64,000 nt of DNA from Runella zeae DSM 19591 (GTDB lineage: Bacteria; Bacteroidota; Bacteroidia; Cytophagales; Spirosomataceae), in assembly GCF_000423565.1 (NCBI RefSeq), contig NZ_KE384038.1, forward strand, positions 124,001-188,000, in the 5' to 3' direction. Shown in pieces: positions 33,866 through 44,843 of this stretch (positions are counted from its first letter, which is position 1; each line of letters opens with the position of its first letter). Made by a program: the position numbers and the translations under genes. The notes under the pieces are model-generated. The model ran no database searches. It saw only the letters and a program-made list of their open reading frames with translations, and was not told the origin of the DNA.

Positions 33866-36716
33866 TCTTCATTTTTTCCTTCAAAAACGACGCTGTATAA
33901 TTATCAGAAAGGAGGGTCATTTCTTCGGGAGTACCTGTAAAAGTAATGTATCCTCCTTTGTCGCCCCCTTCTGGCCCTAAATCAATAATCCAATCGGCCG
34001 ATTTTATCACTTCCACGTTGTGTTCAATCACCATCACCGTATCCCCTTGATTGACAAGGGCGTTGAAAGCTTTTAATAGCTTTTGAATGTCATGAAAATG
34101 CAGGCCAGTGGTGGGTTCGTCAAAGATAAATAATGACCTTCCTTGATTAGGATTTGATTTACTCAAAAAGAAAGCAAGCTTTACCCTTTGGGCTTCTCCT
34201 CCCGAAAGAGTATTTGAAGACTGTCCAAGTTTGATATACCCCAGTCCTACTTCTTGCAAGGGCATAAGGCGGTCGGCTAGCTTGGGCTCTGTATCCTGAA
34301 AAAACTCAATAGCTTCGCTGATAGTCATATCAAGTATTTCGGCAATATCTACCGACTTCCCATCCGTTTTCTGGTACCGTACATCTAGCACTTCTTGTTT
34401 GAAGCGTTTGCCTCCGCAAGCCTCACATTTAAGATAAATGTCGGCCATAAACTGCATCTCTATCTTTACTTGGCCTTCTCCTTGACAGGTTTCGCAGCGG
34501 CCCCCTTCTACATTAAACGAAAAATGAGAAGGCTTATAACCCCTTGCTTTGGCAAGTGGTACTTCGCTCATCATTTGCCTGATATAATCATAGGCTTTGA
34601 TATAAGTGACGGGATTGGAGCGCGACGACTTCCCGATAGGATTTTGATCGACCATCTCAAGGTTGTCGATGCGGTCTAGGCTACCGGTTAGATTGGTATA
34701 TTTTCCAGCTTCTTCGTTATATTCTCCTTTTTGACGAGCTAAGGCTGGATACAAAATCTTACGAATAAGTGTTGATTTTCCAGAACCAGATACGCCTGTA
34801 ACGACGGTCAGTGTTCCTAAAGGAAATTTTACATCTATATCCTTTAAATTGTTTTCGCGAGCTCCTGTCAATTCGAGCCAATGTGTAGCCTTACGGCGGA
34901 AGGTGGGCACAGGAATCTGGTCTTGAGCTCTCAAAAATCGTACGGTGTGAGATAGCGTATCTTCTTGGAGATTGTTGATATTGGCCCAGTTTCCTTGCCA
35001 TACTACCTCTCCTCCGAGGTTGCCCGCATCAGGGCCAATGTCGATAATTTGGTCAGCGGCTCGCATTACTTCTTCTTCATGCTCGACCACTATGACCGTA
35101 TTGCCCATATCTCTCAACGATTCAAGTACTCCCACAAGTTTACGGGTATCGCGGGGGTGAAGCCCAATACTAGGCTCATCCAAAATATACATAGAGCCTA
35201 CCAAAGCACTTCCTAAAGAAGTTGCAAGTTTGATACGCTGAAATTCGCCACCTGAGAGTGTATTGGTAAGGCGGTTGAGGGTGAGGTAGCCTAAACCTAC
35301 CCGTTCCATATATTCAAGACGATTTTCTATTTCGACCAATATCCTTTTGGATACACTGTATTGGTATTCTGAAAGTTGGAGATTTTTGAAAAAACTCAGC
35401 ACTTCCGAAATCGGCATCAACACCAAGTCTGTAATAGAAGCCCCTCCTACTTTGACGTAGCTTGCGTCTTTACGCAGCCGTGAGCCTCGGCACTCAGGAC
35501 AGGTAGTACGACCACGGTAGCGAGAAAGCATGACGCGGTATTGTACTTTATGAGTTTGTGATTCGAGATGTTCAAAGAAATGATTTAAACCTTCAAAATA
35601 TTCATTACCAGTCCATAAAACGGTTTTTTGGGCGTCGGTCAAATCTTTATAAGCACGATGAATCGGGAAGTCGAATCGGATACCATGCCTTAAAAGTGGG
35701 GCAAGCCACTCACTCATTTTTTCGGTACGCCAAGGAGCGATGGCTCCCTCAAAAATAGAAAGGTTTTTGTCGGGAATCACCAAATCAGGGTCCAATCCTA
35801 GTACCTTCCCAAAACCTTCGCAGCGCTTACAAGCTCCGTATGGATTGTTGAAACTAAAAAGATTGACACTTGGCTCTTCAAATTTGATACCGTCGAGCTC
35901 AAATTGATCCGAAAATTCACGACGTTCACTACCAATCACTTCTACCAAACATATTCCTTCGCCTTCAAAAAATGCGGTTTGAACCGAATCCGAAAGCCTA
36001 AATTGAGTGTCCTCATCCTCTTTTTTTACGACAGTCCTGTCAATAAGAATACATAAATCGGCGGAGCCAGTGCTGATTTCTTCTTCCAGTAACTCTTCGA
36101 TGAGCCGTATCTCTTCCTTAATTACTACTCTTGTGTATCCTTTTGAAAGTAGTATGTTTAATTCTTGCGAAAGGGTACGGTCATTTTTGATGAGGAGAGG
36201 TGCAAGCACCATGATACGCGTGCCTTCATCATGACTAAGGATAAAATTCACCACATCAGTGACGGTATCTTTACGAACAGCCAGCCCTGAAATGGGAGAA
36301 TACGTAATGCCTGCTCGGGCAAAGAGCAATTTTAGATAGTCATAAATTTCGGTGGTAGTACCAACAGTAGAGCGTGGATTTCGGGTATTTACTTTTTGTT
36401 CGATTGCTACCGCAGGAGATACGCCCTTGATGTAGTCAACTTCGGGTTTTTCCATTCTTCCCAAAAACTGACGCGCATAACTACTGAGACTTTCAACATA
36501 CATACGCTGCCCCTCAGCAAAGAGCGTGTCAAAAGCAAGGGATGATTTTCCGCTTCCCGACACCCCCGTAACTACCACCAGCTTGTTGCGAGGAATCACT
36601 AGGTCAATGTTTTTTAGATTGTTGACACGGGCACCTTTGATGATGATGTATTGCTTCGGACTGATGGCTTCGAAGTCTATTTGAGAAGAATGTTGCGATT
36701 GGTTAACTACGTTCAT
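33849..36716 (-). CDS. uvrA: Excinuclease ABC subunit A
   Basis: A 955-residue UvrA, the damage-scanning ATPase of nucleotide excision repair. Two ABC ATPase modules are present: Walker [11 protein letters not shown] near the N-terminus and [10 protein letters not shown] in the second half, with signatures [14 protein letters not shown] and [14 protein letters not shown]. Zinc-binding cysteines are seen in [19 protein letters not shown] and CETCQGEGQ...CEACGGKRF. The frame opens at 36761, but a -7 box at 36737-36744 lies inside that extension. ATG at 36716 is therefore the start. Confidence 0.96.
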   Translation of the reverse strand: MNVVNQSQHSSQIDFEAISPKQYIIIKGARVNNLKNIDLVIPRNKLVVVTGVSGSGKSSLAFDTLFAEGQRMYVESLSSYARQFLGRMEKPEVDYIKGVSPAVAIEQKVNTRNPRSTVGTTTEIYDYLKLLFARAGITYSPISGLAVRKDTVTDVVNFILSHDEGTRIMVLAPLLIKNDRTLSQELNILLSKGYTRVVIKEEIRLIEELLEEEISTGSADLCILIDRTVVKKEDEDTQFRLSDSVQTAFFEGEGICLVEVIGSERREFSDQFELDGIKFEEPSVNLFSFNNPYGACKRCEGFGKVLGLDPDLVIPDKNLSIFEGAIAPWRTEKMSEWLAPLLRHGIRFDFPIHRAYKDLTDAQKTVLWTGNEYFEGLNHFFEHLESQTHKVQYRVMLSRYRGRTTCPECRGSRLRKDASYVKVGGASITDLVLMPISEVLSFFKNLQLSEYQYSVSKRILVEIENRLEYMERVGLGYLTLNRLTNTLSGGEFQRIKLATSLGSALVGSMYILDEPSIGLHPRDTRKLVGVLESLRDMGNTVIVVEHEEEVMRAADQIIDIGPDAGNLGGEVVWQGNWANINNLQEDTLSHTVRFLRAQDQIPVPTFRRKATHWLELTGARENNLKDIDVKFPLGTLTVVTGVSGSGKSTLIRKILYPALARQKGEYNEEAGKYTNLTGSLDRIDNLEMVDQNPIGKSSRSNPVTYIKAYDYIRQMMSEVPLAKARGYKPSHFSFNVEGGRCETCQGEGQVKIEMQFMADIYLKCEACGGKRFKQEVLDVRYQKTDGKSVDIAEILDMTISEAIEFFQDTEPKLADRLMPLQEVGLGYIKLGQSSNTLSGGEAQRVKLAFFLSKSNPNQGRSLFIFDEPTTGLHFHDIQKLLKAFNALVNQGDTVMVIEHNVEVIKSADWIIDLGPEGGDKGGYITFTGTPEEMTLLSDNYTASFLKEKMKTISQK

Positions 36717-36736
36717 GTGGCTGGTTGCTAAACTTA

Positions 36737-36744
36737 CAAAGTTA
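36737..36744 (-). promoter_or_regulatory. -7 box for uvrA
   Basis: On the minus strand TAACTTTG matches TAnnTTTG and lies 20 bp upstream of the ATG at 36716. It rules out the longer start at 36761. No -33 box at normal spacing was found. Confidence 0.55.
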
Positions 36745-36976
36745 GGGAAAAGCCCTCCCAAATACTAACCCCAGTTTTTTCAAAATGGTTTGCTGATTGT
36801 GTGAGTTGACCAAAACAAAATGAAGCTCACGAGCCCTTACACGATTGATGAAGAAAGATTTAGCAACTACAAGATATTATAAGAAGTATAAAAATTAGGT
36901 TTCTTGCTTAGGTAAATATTCAATATCTAAAGATCATTTGTTTAGCATTATTAAAAAATATATTCTTAATAAAATC

Positions 36977-38047
36977 ATGAATCCTTCTACTTCGCGTCGC
37001 GACTTTATGAAAACTACCGCAGCTACTTTGTTGGCACCTTCAATTATTACTTCTGTCAATGCTCAGACCAATGATGGGGACGGGGCTATTGTAGGACATG
37101 GGTCTCATCGCTATAAAATTCAGGCCAACTGGGGGAAATTAGATGCTAGTAAATTTCCAGTAAAAAACTGCCATGAAATGGTAATGGACAGCAAAGGGCG
37201 ACTTATCATGGTAACGGACGAAACTAAAAACAATATTTTGGTCTATGACCGTTCGGGTAAATTGCTTGATAGCTGGGGGCATGAATACCCCGGTGGGCAT
37301 GGACTTACGCTTTGGAATGCCAACGGCGAAGAGTTTTTGTTTATTTGTGACCCCAACTCCAACAAAGTAACCAAGACGGATATCAACGGTAAAGTAATTT
37401 TTACCATCGAACATCCCTCTAAAGTAGGTGCTTACAAACCCGAAGATAAGTTTTTGCCTACTGAGACGGCAATCGGACCCAACGGCGATATTTATGTAGC
37501 TGATGGCTATGGCTCACAATGGATTTTGCAATACAGTTCTAAAGGAGAATTTATCCGCAAATTTGGTGGCCCTGGTGATGGTGATGATCAATTTGCAACT
37601 GCCCACGGTATCACCGTAGATTATCGCAACAAATCAAACCCTACGCTTGTCATTACGTCGCGTGTTCATAATGCTTTCAAGCGGTTTACATTGGATGGCA
37701 AATACTTATCTACCATATTTCTACCTGGCGCTTTTGTATGTCGCCCTGTGATTCACGGCGATCATTTGTTTGCGGGAGTATGCTGGTCGCGTTTGCGTTA
37801 TCTCAATCAGACCAATAACTCGGGCTTTGTCACTATTTTAGATAAAAACGATAAAGTAATCTCAAATCCAGGCGGAACAAAACCCGAATATCGTGACGGT
37901 AAACTTCAGCTCATGGTTCAGGATGCGGCTACGGTAGGGGGGACTTTTATGCATTGCCACGATGTGTGTGTCGACAACGACGAAAATATCTACATCTGCC
38001 AATGGAATGCCAAACAAACTTATCCTATTAAGCTAGCGCGGGTATAA
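36977..38047 (+). CDS. Tat-exported NHL-repeat beta-propeller protein
   Basis: A 356-residue protein with a twin-arginine signal peptide (TSRRDFMKTTAATLLAP, ending VNAQ). The start at 36977 is chosen because it gives this signal; the frame opens 39 bases earlier. The body shows repeated propeller blades with MVMDSKGRLIMVTD, FLFICDPNSNKVTKTDINGK, IGPNGDIYVADGYG and CVDNDENIYICQWN, typical of NHL or six-bladed propellers. Tat export suggests folding or cofactor binding before export, but no cofactor motif is evident. Function unknown. Confidence 0.83.
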   Translation: MNPSTSRRDFMKTTAATLLAPSIITSVNAQTNDGDGAIVGHGSHRYKIQANWGKLDASKFPVKNCHEMVMDSKGRLIMVTDETKNNILVYDRSGKLLDSWGHEYPGGHGLTLWNANGEEFLFICDPNSNKVTKTDINGKVIFTIEHPSKVGAYKPEDKFLPTETAIGPNGDIYVADGYGSQWILQYSSKGEFIRKFGGPGDGDDQFATAHGITVDYRNKSNPTLVITSRVHNAFKRFTLDGKYLSTIFLPGAFVCRPVIHGDHLFAGVCWSRLRYLNQTNNSGFVTILDKNDKVISNPGGTKPEYRDGKLQLMVQDAATVGGTFMHCHDVCVDNDENIYICQWNAKQTYPIKLARV

Positions 38048-38214
38048 AGTTGAATTGTAGGGGAGAGAGCATTAAGTCCTATTATGGGGAAAATGTTCTA
38101 CATCAAAAGAGGTTAGCACGATTTTTTTGCATTAACTTTACATAGTTTATTGAGATTCAATAAGCCTGCGAGATTTGATTATAAATCATATTAAGTTAAT
38201 ACCAAGCAAACGCT

Positions 38215-38970
38215 ATGAAATCCATCTTGACTGCCCTACTTTTGGTCTTTACTGTGGTAGGAATCAAAGCTCAATGTCGTCCAGCGACGGCTGCCGAAAA
38301 CGAAGCCTACGAACGTGTTGTTAAAGAATTACAACGCCAGTTTACTTCCAAAACGCCTAGTGGAAATTGGAAAGTATTTGATGAAAAACATTCTATGGGA
38401 GCTTTGGAGGTAACCTCTGAATGGGGAGGGTTTGTACATTTGTGTACCGACCGCTATGATCTTATCATGGAAAAAGCAGAAGTGGCGGCAGCGCGTAAAG
38501 CCGAGCTAGATACCCTAAAGCCTCAAACCACTACTCAGCCGTCGTTGTATGTACATCGCGATACGATGTATCGAGAAAACCCCAATGCCCTGATTCAACG
38601 TGCATTAGATACGTATTCTGTAAGCGTGGAAATCAATTTAGGAAATTACCGTTTGCAGGATACCGAAAGTGCGCGTATTGTCGAAAACTCTCAGACGATT
38701 TCAGTGAGTGGCAGTCCCCTTGCGTTTGAAGTTCGTCTTAAGCCAGATTTGGAAGGTGCTCTAGGGCGTCAAGAGACAGTGGTATTGTTGGGGGGATGGA
38801 GAACAAAGCCCGTCAAAGTAGGACAAGACATACGCTATCAACCACAGTTTAGAAAAGGCGGAAAACTAGTGGAAAACATAGTAGTGACTATCACGGCTCC
38901 TGTTGAAATTGCAAGGGAGGTTGTTAAACAGATTGATTGGAAGGCAATCGATGCTACCTTGGTAAAATAA
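38215..38970 (+). CDS. Secreted protein of unknown function
   Basis: A 251-residue protein with a signal peptide (MKSILTALLLVFTVVGIKA, then QC). If lipidated, the cysteine follows Q, which is not a proper lipobox. The region after residue 120 has beta-rich character (VSVEINLGNYRLQ, LAFEVRLKPDL). No family was recognised. A close match to the -7 box, TAACTTTA, occurs about 80 bp upstream. It is followed by a 12-bp inverted repeat and converges with the next gene. Confidence 0.65.
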   Translation: MKSILTALLLVFTVVGIKAQCRPATAAENEAYERVVKELQRQFTSKTPSGNWKVFDEKHSMGALEVTSEWGGFVHLCTDRYDLIMEKAEVAAARKAELDTLKPQTTTQPSLYVHRDTMYRENPNALIQRALDTYSVSVEINLGNYRLQDTESARIVENSQTISVSGSPLAFEVRLKPDLEGALGRQETVVLLGGWRTKPVKVGQDIRYQPQFRKGGKLVENIVVTITAPVEIAREVVKQIDWKAIDATLVK

Positions 38971-38973
38971 ATG

Positions 38974-39013
38974 CTTTAGGCAGTAGGTGCTATATTGAAC
39001 GTACTGCCTAAAG
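38974..39013. terminator. 12-bp inverted repeat between converging genes
   Basis: CTTTAGGCAGTA (38974-38985) and TACTGCCTAAAG (39002-39013) are perfect inverted repeats with a 16-nt loop. It starts 4 bp after the stop at 38970 and ends 10 bp before the opposing stop at 39023. There is no long T tail, so it may be a terminator for both strands or an mRNA end-protecting hairpin. Confidence 0.55.
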
Positions 39014-39022
39014 TAATGCCTC

Positions 39023-40954
39023 TTAAATTTTAAACACAGAATAGGTTAAATCCCGAGTAGACGAAATATCAAAAGTATACGAAGTATTCGTAACAGGATT
39101 TTTGACTCGTACTTTATAATTAAGATTACCTGACGGAAGTTTAAGCGAAAGGTGCGCAATCAAAAAAGTCTTCAATTTGTCGTTATAGGATGCCGAAATA
39201 ACAGGGGCGGGTTGGTTGTTTTGAAATAAATTGTGCATCCACCATCCATTGTAGCGCTGTTGGAAAGGTGCGTTTGGGTATCCACCTTCTACCCACGTTT
39301 GTCCGCCATCTAAGCTTATATCTGTAAAAATCAGCTTATGGTCTTCAAAATGGTTTTTGTAAGGTGCAATTTTCTTTTGTGCCAAAATAATCCCTTCCCG
39401 TACCATAGGTGGCACTTTTCCTTCGGTATTGGCATCCCAGTGTACAACACCGAAATTCTGAAGATTCGAAAAAGCAATCATCGCATCATAAATACGCTGC
39501 TCAAAAAGATCAGAAGTAGATAGAGGGTAGCTCCCAAATAGGAAAGTGCGAGGAGTAGGCTCCCAGTTTGCAAAGCCTAATTTGGTAGGTTCTATATAAC
39601 GGCTACAATATAGCGTATTCCATACTAGCATTAAATATTGTTCTTCATCGGCCCATACTTGTTCGGGGGCAGTAGTGGTAAGCTCTACCGAGTGAGAGCC
39701 AGCCGGAATAATAGCCTCCGTATGACCACGCCAATGCTGAAAACTCACTTTAAGCTCTTTGTGTGCTACTCGTAAAGAGCCATCTTGGGCGTGCAAAGAT
39801 ACACGTGCCCGACGGTTGCCATTGGAAGCCGTTCCCAAATCTGTTACATAGTAGCGTGTCGGAACACCCGCTGTTACATTGGTTTTGGGAGATTCCTTCA
39901 ATCTAATAATATCTGTACTGTACCAGTAATTGTATTGCTCATTTTTTTGCACAATCGCCCATACATAGTAGTAAGGTATAAAATCGGTAGGCTCCATATA
40001 GTCTAGTTCTTCTTCTAAAACTCGATTATTGAAACGATTGCGAACCCTCCAAATGATACCTCCATTAGGGACATTCCACCAAGATGAAATATTGCCGTTA
40101 TCATCAAACTGTGGTTTATTGCCTGGGTCAATCTGTCCAATGGGCCCTAGTCCATAAGCCCATATTTTAGATTTGCTATAAAGCCGGGTTTTGTAGTATA
40201 ATTCGGTATAAATGTAGCTCCAACGTTCTTGTACATAATTGAAAAACTGACCATCATCCATATCTTTAAATTCGGGATTGCTACCACCGTTGATATTATG
40301 ACGATATTTTCCCCCTTCCCACACTTGTCTTCCGCGAGCGATTCCATTCCAATCTCCGAAAAAAATAGATTCAATATCCCATCTGATAAATCCGATTCTC
40401 GAATCTGCAATGGCTCTGGCTCTTCGATCTATTTCGCGTTCAGTGAGAATGAAGGGATTTGTTTTGGCAGCCTCATCTACGTTATCAATAGTCACAGAAT
40501 TAAAAGGGCCGTTGATGATAGTATAGGTTTTACCCTGCGCCGAAAAATCGCGACTAGGATCGGGAGCGTACATGGGATTTAGACCAAAAGATTCTCCGTC
40601 GATCGTAAAAGCTTCTCGAAAACTTGCTTCGTTGATGTCTACGTAGCGGTTAAATTTAGGTTTACCTTCAGAAGAAGCAACACAGGCTGCCATGAATCCA
40701 AAGTCTCGAAAATCAGAAACATTTTCCCACACTACTTCTTGGGCTGGAAATACTTTGATAAGGTGCCGGAAGGGTTCGTTAGAGGCTTTGTTGGACAAAT
40801 CAAAAATACCTAGTTTTTTGGCGGGATTATACCCATGAGGATAGCCCCCTTCGTCGGGTTCGTACATAACTTGAGAGGGTATACCCTGTGCAAAACAGCT
40901 ACTCCACAGTAATAACTTTGCAAATAATAATAGATAATAATTGGGCTTGAGCAT
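39023..40954 (-). CDS. Secreted protein of unknown function
   Basis: A 643-residue protein with signal peptide (about 1-22, ending SCFAQ). It contains stretches such as SRIGFIRWDIESIFFGDWNG, TRYYVTDLG and DISLDGGQTWVEGGYP. The first resembles a TIM-barrel active-site strand, and the last the end of a sugar-binding or sialidase-like motif. No family could be named. It lies 41 bp downstream of the ELWxxDGT protein gene on the same strand and is probably co-transcribed with it. A surface or secreted role is likely. Confidence 0.65.
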   Translation of the reverse strand: MLKPNYYLLLFAKLLLWSSCFAQGIPSQVMYEPDEGGYPHGYNPAKKLGIFDLSNKASNEPFRHLIKVFPAQEVVWENVSDFRDFGFMAACVASSEGKPKFNRYVDINEASFREAFTIDGESFGLNPMYAPDPSRDFSAQGKTYTIINGPFNSVTIDNVDEAAKTNPFILTEREIDRRARAIADSRIGFIRWDIESIFFGDWNGIARGRQVWEGGKYRHNINGGSNPEFKDMDDGQFFNYVQERWSYIYTELYYKTRLYSKSKIWAYGLGPIGQIDPGNKPQFDDNGNISSWWNVPNGGIIWRVRNRFNNRVLEEELDYMEPTDFIPYYYVWAIVQKNEQYNYWYSTDIIRLKESPKTNVTAGVPTRYYVTDLGTASNGNRRARVSLHAQDGSLRVAHKELKVSFQHWRGHTEAIIPAGSHSVELTTTAPEQVWADEEQYLMLVWNTLYCSRYIEPTKLGFANWEPTPRTFLFGSYPLSTSDLFEQRIYDAMIAFSNLQNFGVVHWDANTEGKVPPMVREGIILAQKKIAPYKNHFEDHKLIFTDISLDGGQTWVEGGYPNAPFQQRYNGWWMHNLFQNNQPAPVISASYNDKLKTFLIAHLSLKLPSGNLNYKVRVKNPVTNTSYTFDISSTRDLTYSVFKI

Positions 40955-40995
40955 TGTCTAGTATGTTTTTCAATAAATTATTGTCTATTTGAGTA

Positions 40996-43377
40996 TTAAA
41001 ATTTAGCACCTGTAAAAAGGCCATTGTTGGTCAACCACATGATATTGTCCAGGGCGTTGACTGCACCATCGAGATTCATATCTGCCGTAGAATAGCGCGA
41101 AAATTGTCCATTTTGCTGTTGCCATAGCACTATATCGCCCGCATTGACATCTCCTACCTGATTTTTTTGAATATCTCCTACGTACATCATATATCGGTTA
41201 TCCAAATATTTTTGACCTATTCCGGGAGTACCCGCTGGGATGTACGATTGAGTAATTGTAAAATCATAAAAGAAGTGGTTGTTGATAAACAGGGTAGGGG
41301 TAGCTGATACGATACCCACGTGATTACGATGCTCAACAGCTACATAGTAATTTGTAAAGTTTTCGAGTTTGCTAGGACATCCCTTGATATTGCTTACCGA
41401 GCCATTGGTTTCGATAGTTGCTGCTGCTCTAAAAACGGTAGTTTTGGGGTCATCGCGGTTAGTGCGAAGAGACACCAGTACCCAATCAGTGACATTTGTG
41501 CCATAGGAGTCTACGCTTTCGTTGCCATTATAAAACCACGGAGCACCTGAGTAGGGTTGTTTGGCGGACGTAGGTTGTCCAAAGGGGCTTACGGGGGATT
41601 GCCCCGGTAAGAGACCTTGTTGATTTAGTTGGTTACTCATTACCCCAAAACCTTTTCGATAGGGCCCTTCGAGCATTACTACTACGCTACCCACATAATC
41701 TGGATAAGCAATAGTACGAATTGTAATGCGAGCACTACTTGCACAAGTAGACCCTAGCTGTGCCACAAGGAAGAAATCGGTTTTGGAAGAAGTGAGAGTG
41801 ACACTCGTAGGGTTAGATACAATAGGCCCATCCCAACTCCCCTGTCGCCAGACATGATTGTTGAAACTATTGTAATTGCTTACAAATCCGGGTAAAGAAA
41901 TTGCTCCGGGGCTACAAAGAGTTGTATCTGAAGCAATCATATTAAGAGGCAAACAAGCAGCAAGTTTCCAAAGCTCAGTACCTTGGGTACCATTATCGGC
42001 TGTAAAATAAAGTGTATCAGCAATAGACACGACATTTCCAATGGCACTACTGGCATTGCCCATTCTAATTTCAGGCAAAGGTGTGGTCAAATTTTCGGTG
42101 CCGCCCGACCTCCACCATTCGTGATTGGTAGTGCCATCAGTAGCAGTAAAATATAAAGCTCCTTTGATTTCACTGAGGAGTAAAGGTAAGCTAGACGAAC
42201 TCTCATCGCCGGGACGAATGTTTTTGACCATAATCGTGCCTGCGCTTGTTCCGTCCGATTTCCATAGTTCTTGCCCCGTTATACCATTGGTAGCCGAAAA
42301 ATAAACGGTGCTTCCTATGGCTTTCAGGTAGCGGGGTTCACTTCCTTTTGTACCAGATTGGATATCAGCCACTAATACGGTACCATTGGCTGTGCCATTC
42401 GATTTCCAAAGTTCGAGGCCTGTTTGTCCATCGTTGGCCGCAAAGTAGAGCGTTCCGTTAACATTGGTTAGAAATTGAGGCATACTATGGGCTGCGCCGC
42501 TGGCAATATCTTTTACCATGACTGTTCCACCCGCTGTACCGTCTGACTTCCAAAGTTCATATCCATTGGCACCATTATCGGCTTTGAAATATAGCGTGCC
42601 GTTGATATTAGTAAAATATTGTGGTATGCTACTTCCTGAGCCTGTTTGGATGTCTTTTAGCATGACTGTTCCACCCGCTGTACCGTCTGATTTCCAGAGC
42701 TCATAGCCGTTGGTGCCGTCGTTGGCAACAAAATAGAGCGTACCATTGAAGTTAAAAAGAGATTGAGGGTTGCTTCCTGTACTTCCGCTCAAGATATCCT
42801 TTACCATTACAGTGCCGGCAGCGGTGCCATCAGACTTCCAAAGTTCGCTACCGTGGGTATCGTTGGTGGCTACAAAATACAGGGTCCCGTTGACTTCTGT
42901 ATAACTTTCAGGCATACTGCCGACAAAACCGCTTGCTATATCTTTCAGGAGGAGGGTTCCGCTGGGGGTTCCGTCAGATATCCAAATTTCGTGACCAGTG
43001 TTGAGATCGTCAGCTGTGAAATACAGAAAATTTCCTACACTGGTAAGTCCATGAGCAGTGCCTGGCAAATCTTTGATTTTTAGAGTGCCTGTGGCTTTGC
43101 CATTGGATTTCCACAATCCTAATGTGTTATCATTTTGTTTGGCCAAAAAATAAACAGCGCCTTTGTGGCTAACCAAAAATCTAGGGTCACTACTGAGGGT
43201 GTTAGAAGGAGAAGAAGGGTCGGGTTGGGTATTAATGTCTTTGATTAAGACGGGGGTTTGGGCGTGAAGTAGCCCGCCATAAATCCCTAAAAAATAAAAG
43301 ATACCGATGAGTTTACAATAGAATAAAAAATAGGGCTCATGGAGCGGATAACAGCGTAAAAGTCTTAACATATGCAT
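40996..43377 (-). CDS. ELWxxDGT-repeat surface protein with dockerin-like end
   Basis: A 793-residue exported protein. About nine tandem repeats of roughly 45-48 residues carry the motif ELWKSDGT(A)xGTVMVKDI followed by NGTLYFxANDG. This is the ELWxxDGT family, a beta-propeller-like repeat of bacterial surface proteins. The C-terminus has an acidic loop, ADMNLDGAVNALDN, like a dockerin or EF-hand calcium site, after a beta-domain with cysteine pairs. At DNA level the central repeats at about 42400-42860 are almost identical, suggesting recent duplication or gene conversion. The start is uncertain (43377 or 43371). Confidence 0.85.
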   Translation of the reverse strand: MHMLRLLRCYPLHEPYFLFYCKLIGIFYFLGIYGGLLHAQTPVLIKDINTQPDPSSPSNTLSSDPRFLVSHKGAVYFLAKQNDNTLGLWKSNGKATGTLKIKDLPGTAHGLTSVGNFLYFTADDLNTGHEIWISDGTPSGTLLLKDIASGFVGSMPESYTEVNGTLYFVATNDTHGSELWKSDGTAAGTVMVKDILSGSTGSNPQSLFNFNGTLYFVANDGTNGYELWKSDGTAGGTVMLKDIQTGSGSSIPQYFTNINGTLYFKADNGANGYELWKSDGTAGGTVMVKDIASGAAHSMPQFLTNVNGTLYFAANDGQTGLELWKSNGTANGTVLVADIQSGTKGSEPRYLKAIGSTVYFSATNGITGQELWKSDGTSAGTIMVKNIRPGDESSSSLPLLLSEIKGALYFTATDGTTNHEWWRSGGTENLTTPLPEIRMGNASSAIGNVVSIADTLYFTADNGTQGTELWKLAACLPLNMIASDTTLCSPGAISLPGFVSNYNSFNNHVWRQGSWDGPIVSNPTSVTLTSSKTDFFLVAQLGSTCASSARITIRTIAYPDYVGSVVVMLEGPYRKGFGVMSNQLNQQGLLPGQSPVSPFGQPTSAKQPYSGAPWFYNGNESVDSYGTNVTDWVLVSLRTNRDDPKTTVFRAAATIETNGSVSNIKGCPSKLENFTNYYVAVEHRNHVGIVSATPTLFINNHFFYDFTITQSYIPAGTPGIGQKYLDNRYMMYVGDIQKNQVGDVNAGDIVLWQQQNGQFSRYSTADMNLDGAVNALDNIMWLTNNGLFTGAKF

Positions 43378-43478
43378 TGAGATGGGTATTCATTTGTGAT
43401 AAGGGGAAAGCGCGAAGAAGCTGAATAAGAATCTTCTGCTTTTTGCCTTACCACAAATTGAATGCCAAAATGCTTTAG

Positions 43479-44576
43479 TTAAGCTTTTTCATAAAAGAGC
43501 CAGTCGAGGGCTTTGGGGAATTCTTTGCTCCATCTAGCCTCCGTGTGCTCTCCTTTGGGGTCGGTAGAAAGTTGAAAACGTAGACGTTCGGGCGACCATC
43601 CTTGTTTAAAAACGGCTTCTTTGAGGCGTTCTACGCTCGGAATCATGTATTGACCTTCTTTGCCACCTGCATACACATAAATTTTGGTATCTAGTGGATT
43701 AAAAAACTCAATGGAGTCAAAATATATTTTTTCGGACACCCATAGAGAGGGCGAGAAAATCATCAATCTCCCCAAAATTTCGGGGTACATCAATCCAGCA
43801 TAAATACTAATCAGTCCTCCCATAGAGCTGCCTCCTATACCTGTATGCTGACGCTCGGGGAGAGTGCGGTAGTGTCGGTCGATATAAGGCTTAAGGGTTC
43901 TAACGATAAAATTAGCATATTTTTTACCTGCACCCTTACCAAACTTAGGATGGGTATAAGGGGCAAATTCATGCAAACGATCTCCCTCAGCGTGGTCTAT
44001 AGCTACTATGATGATATCACCTTTGCTTTGTGCTGAGAGTATAGCCATTTTTTTGTCAATTTCCCAGTTGCCATAGGCCGAGCCTTCTCCAAACAAATTT
44101 TGACCATCTTGTAAATAAAGCACAGGGTACGATTTTTTTGAAGTATAATAATCGTAAGGAAGCAAAATACGAACCCGCCTGTTGCGGTTGAGCTGAGGAA
44201 TCTCAAAACGCTCTGCTACCGTTTCAATAATAGGCACAAAAGAAGTATCGTATACGGCACCGTTTTTACGCCAATAAGGCACAAAATCCTTTTGTATGAT
44301 TCCTTTTGTGATAATCTTACGGTTTTGGGGGGCTTCGCCAAAAGTATCCAACTCTACTTGATCCCAACCTCCTCGCGTGTATTTGTATTCGAGTGATTGG
44401 TCAAATTGGAAGTCAGGAGGAAATTGGAAGTGGTATTTTCCGGGTTCGATTTTTTGCATTTGGTACCGTGGTATGTCTGGAAACCATTCACAAAAATTGC
44501 CTGCTACAAATACTGGCCGCTCATCATCTAGGGCAGTCGTTAGTTCTAGCGCTAAAGACGCATAACGGTTACTCAT
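43479..44576 (-). CDS. Esterase-D type alpha/beta hydrolase with CBM48-like N-domain
   Basis: A 365-residue protein. The first 100 residues (RPVFVAGNFCEWFPD, YHFQFPPDF, LEYKYTRGGWDQVE) look like a CBM48/starch-binding-type beta-sandwich. The rest is a putative esterase (Fes/EstD type) with YPVLYLQDGQNLF and nucleophile serine in GIGGSSMGGLIS. A late histidine in GEHTEARW could complete the triad. The start at 44576 is chosen because a -7 box lies at 44615-44622, too close to the alternative at 44603. Possible substrates are feruloyl or acetyl esters or siderophore esters; not decidable. No signal peptide is seen. Confidence 0.82.
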   Translation of the reverse strand: MSNRYASLALELTTALDDERPVFVAGNFCEWFPDIPRYQMQKIEPGKYHFQFPPDFQFDQSLEYKYTRGGWDQVELDTFGEAPQNRKIITKGIIQKDFVPYWRKNGAVYDTSFVPIIETVAERFEIPQLNRNRRVRILLPYDYYTSKKSYPVLYLQDGQNLFGEGSAYGNWEIDKKMAILSAQSKGDIIIVAIDHAEGDRLHEFAPYTHPKFGKGAGKKYANFIVRTLKPYIDRHYRTLPERQHTGIGGSSMGGLISIYAGLMYPEILGRLMIFSPSLWVSEKIYFDSIEFFNPLDTKIYVYAGGKEGQYMIPSVERLKEAVFKQGWSPERLRFQLSTDPKGEHTEARWSKEFPKALDWLFYEKA

Positions 44577-44614
44577 TACTCTTGTCTCATAAGTTAGTGT
44601 CACATCAACACTTA

Positions 44615-44622
44615 CAAAGTTA
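44615..44622 (-). promoter_or_regulatory. -7 box for the esterase gene
   Basis: On the minus strand TAACTTTG matches TAnnTTTG. It lies 38 bp upstream of the chosen ATG at 44576 and 11 bp from the other possible start at 44603. No -33 TTTG at 19-21 bp was found. Confidence 0.5.
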
Positions 44623-44843
44623 CGAATGTTAAAAAAAAGAATTATTAATAATCCTAAAACAAATTGTATTTATGATACCTGTATTTGTTGTTTTTGGACT
44701 ATAAAATCAAAGAGAGAATAATATGTGTGGAGGGTTATGGGTTGATTATCAGGGACTAATTGGCTAAAATGGCTTGAACCTAAATCTACTTTTTTATCAA
44801 AAATATAACCTAAGAAATTGTACCTTATAGTTCTACAGAAGCC

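Noticed and set aside
36717-36761. Longer uvrA start
   Set aside because: A -7 box at 36737-36744 falls within it, so the transcript begins later.
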